NCBI RefSeq assembly: GCF_900115365.1 | Contig: NZ_FOWD01000002.1 | Span: 124,001 to 188,000 of the forward strand | Source of the DNA: Anaerocolumna aminovalerica | GTDB lineage: Bacteria > Bacillota > Clostridia > Lachnospirales > Lachnospiraceae | Reading direction: 5' to 3' | Length of the DNA stretch: 64,000 bases | In this document: positions 62,654-64,000 of the stretch, piece after piece | How the letters are laid out: every line of letters begins with the position of its first letter | Position numbering within the stretch: position 1 is the stretch's first letter | Made by a program: the position numbers and the translations under genes | The notes under the pieces: model-generated | The model's database searches: none | What the model saw: the letters and a program-made list of their open reading frames with translations, nothing else | Told to the model about the DNA's origin: nothing

Positions 62654-64000
62654 TTATTTTCTTGAAATTTTAATTTCCTTGTCAACAAGTGTAACCTGGG
62701 CAGTATCACCACTTTTAATGTTTCCGTCCAATACTTCTTCTGCAAGTTTGTCTTCAATATTGTTTTGTATAGCCCTTCTAAGGGGTCTTGCACCAAATTT
62801 CTCATCAAATCCCACTTCAGCAATATGATCCATTATCTCCTCCTGAATATCCAAATGGATATTCATTTGTTGCTCAGATCTCTTGGTAATGGATTTTAAC
62901 ATAATTCTGACGATGCTCTTAATATTTTCTTTGGTTAAGGAGTGGAAAACAATTATTTCATCAATTCTATTAATGAATTCAGGTTTAAAGATCCGTTTTA
63001 CCTCATCCATAACGCTATCTTTCATTTTCTTATAATCTTCTTTTTCATCAATTACAGAGGTAAATCCTAATCGTTTTGGCGAAATAATATTCTGTGCACC
63101 TGCATTGGAGGTCATAATAATAATTGTATTTTTAAAACTTACTCTTCTTCCCTGAGCATCTGTAATATGCCCATCGTCTAAAACTTGAAGTAAAATATTG
63201 AATACATCTGGATGAGCTTTTTCTACCTCATCAAACAGAATCACAGAATAAGGGTTTTGTCTTACTTTTTCACTAAGCTGTCCCCCTTCATCATAGCCTA
63301 CATATCCCGGAGGTGATCCAATTAGCTTTGAAACACTATGTTTTTCCATATATTCTGACATATCTACACGAATCATGGAATTCTCACTTCCAAACATAGC
63401 CTCTGCCAATGCTTTGGAAAGTTCTGTTTTACCCACACCGGTTGGTCCAAGGAATAAGAAAGAACCAATTGGTCTGTTAGGATCTTTTAACCCTACACGT
63501 CCTCTGCGGATAGCTTTGGACACTGCAGTGACAGCTTCTTCCTGTCCTATTACTCTTTCATGTAAGATATTCTCTAAGTTTCTTAATCTTTCTGTCTCTT
63601 CTTCTGCTAATTTCTTAACCGGTATCTTAGTCCAGCTGGAAATAATATCTGCAATTTCATTTTCACCAACTACCAATTCACTTGCCTGTTTTTCTTTCTC
63701 AGTCTGTACCTTTAACATGTTAATTTTATTCGTGATTTCTTCCTGCTGTTTTTTAATCTCACCGGCTTTTTCATAAGCTTCTGCTTTGATTGCTTCTTCT
63801 TTTTCTTCATCCAGCTTTTCTAATTCCTGTTCTAATTCTTTCACCTCAGGAGAAGTTATAAAACTGCTTAGACGTACTTTAGAAGCAGCTTCATCCATCA
63901 AATCAATGGCTTTGTCAGGAAGATAACGGTCATTAATATATCTGCTGGACATTTTAACGGCTGCTGTTAAGGCTTCATCGGTAATTTTTACTTTATGATG
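62654..64000 (-). CDS. clpC: ATP-dependent Clp protease ATP-binding subunit ClpC (partial)
   Basis: The 3' part (about 449 codons) of a Hsp100 gene; the frame is open to the window edge. Visible: the end of AAA domain 1 (YINDRYLPDKAIDLMDEAAS), the UVR-like middle region (KAEAYEKAGEIKKQQEEITN), AAA domain 2 with Walker A GPTGVGKTELS, GSPPGYVGYDEGG, Walker B VILFDEVEKAHPDV, and sensor 2 FGARPLRRAI. The UVR-type middle and the short C-terminus point to ClpC. It unfolds substrates for ClpP. Confidence 0.93.
   Translation of the reverse strand, partial: HHKVKITDEALTAAVKMSSRYINDRYLPDKAIDLMDEAASKVRLSSFITSPEVKELEQELEKLDEEKEEAIKAEAYEKAGEIKKQQEEITNKINMLKVQTEKEKQASELVVGENEIADIISSWTKIPVKKLAEEETERLRNLENILHERVIGQEEAVTAVSKAIRRGRVGLKDPNRPIGSFLFLGPTGVGKTELSKALAEAMFGSENSMIRVDMSEYMEKHSVSKLIGSPPGYVGYDEGGQLSEKVRQNPYSVILFDEVEKAHPDVFNILLQVLDDGHITDAQGRRVSFKNTIIIMTSNAGAQNIISPKRLGFTSVIDEKEDYKKMKDSVMDEVKRIFKPEFINRIDEIIVFHSLTKENIKSIVRIMLKSITKRSEQQMNIHLDIQEEIMDHIAEVGFDEKFGARPLRRAIQNNIEDKLAEEVLDGNIKSGDTAQVTLVDKEIKISRK

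Overview
The window looks like chromosome from a low-GC, anaerobic, endospore-forming Firmicute, most probably Lachnospiraceae (Clostridia). The evidence is the SCIFF/ScfB ribosomal-peptide pair, HemZ, oxygen-sensitive enzymes (Fe-S L-serine dehydratase, two-subunit type; a glycyl radical enzyme; rubrerythrin), a PdaB-like sporulation deacetylase, chemotaxis and c-di-GMP proteins, strong AGGAGG ribosome sites and AT-rich spacers. The family assignment is inference from gene content; no rRNA is present.

Layout. 1-1660 is decaying accessory DNA: a reverse-strand gene broken by many frameshifts, and an antitoxin whose ParE/RelE toxin partner is broken. 1670-2455 is a pdaB-like deacetylase. 2632-12720 is a catabolic island: a PfkB sugar kinase, two paralogous ATC-hydrolase-family proteins, a short-chain dehydrogenase, a CyuA/YhaM-type cysteine desulfidase, a complete LIV-type ABC importer and a divergent GntR regulator. 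Short remnants of an L-serine dehydratase 3' end lie on both sides of it. 13063-23718 is a nucleoside island: the YjjI/YjjW glycyl radical enzyme pair with its GntR regulator, a BMP/Nup-type nucleoside ABC importer with an esterase and a YitT/YczE-like membrane protein, and a divergent uridine phosphorylase. 23848-25398 is the serine dehydratase pair. 26682-30556 holds upp, then a cobalamin riboswitch controlling a DUF4430 protein and an ECF S-component, then a RACo-like corrinoid activator.

From 30.7 kb on the window is mostly core housekeeping genes, mainly on the reverse strand: csp, aspS, an M18 aminopeptidase, hisS, an HD-GYP protein, hemZ, an MBL hydrolase, relA/spoT, apt, recJ, scfB/scfA, a chemoreceptor, yajC, tgt, radA and clpC (cut by the window end). 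Forward-strand insertions are an AlkZ-related protein, an XRE-HTH protein with an unrecognised C-terminal region, a PHP phosphoesterase, a GGDEF/EAL protein, a tRNA-Trp and a 53-residue protein.

How the genes work together. The first island plausibly imports a small amphipathic, possibly thiazoline- or cysteine-derived, compound and degrades it to pyruvate, sulfide and ammonia. The second imports nucleosides and cleaves them by phosphorolysis, with upp salvaging uracil and apt salvaging adenine. The B12 locus couples corrinoid uptake to vitamin level. The most interesting candidates are the ATC-hydrolase/LIV/desulfidase island, the YjjI/YjjW pair beside nucleoside uptake, a recurring leader element directly before several start codons, a pair of long MITE-like inverted repeats, and the XRE protein of unknown function.
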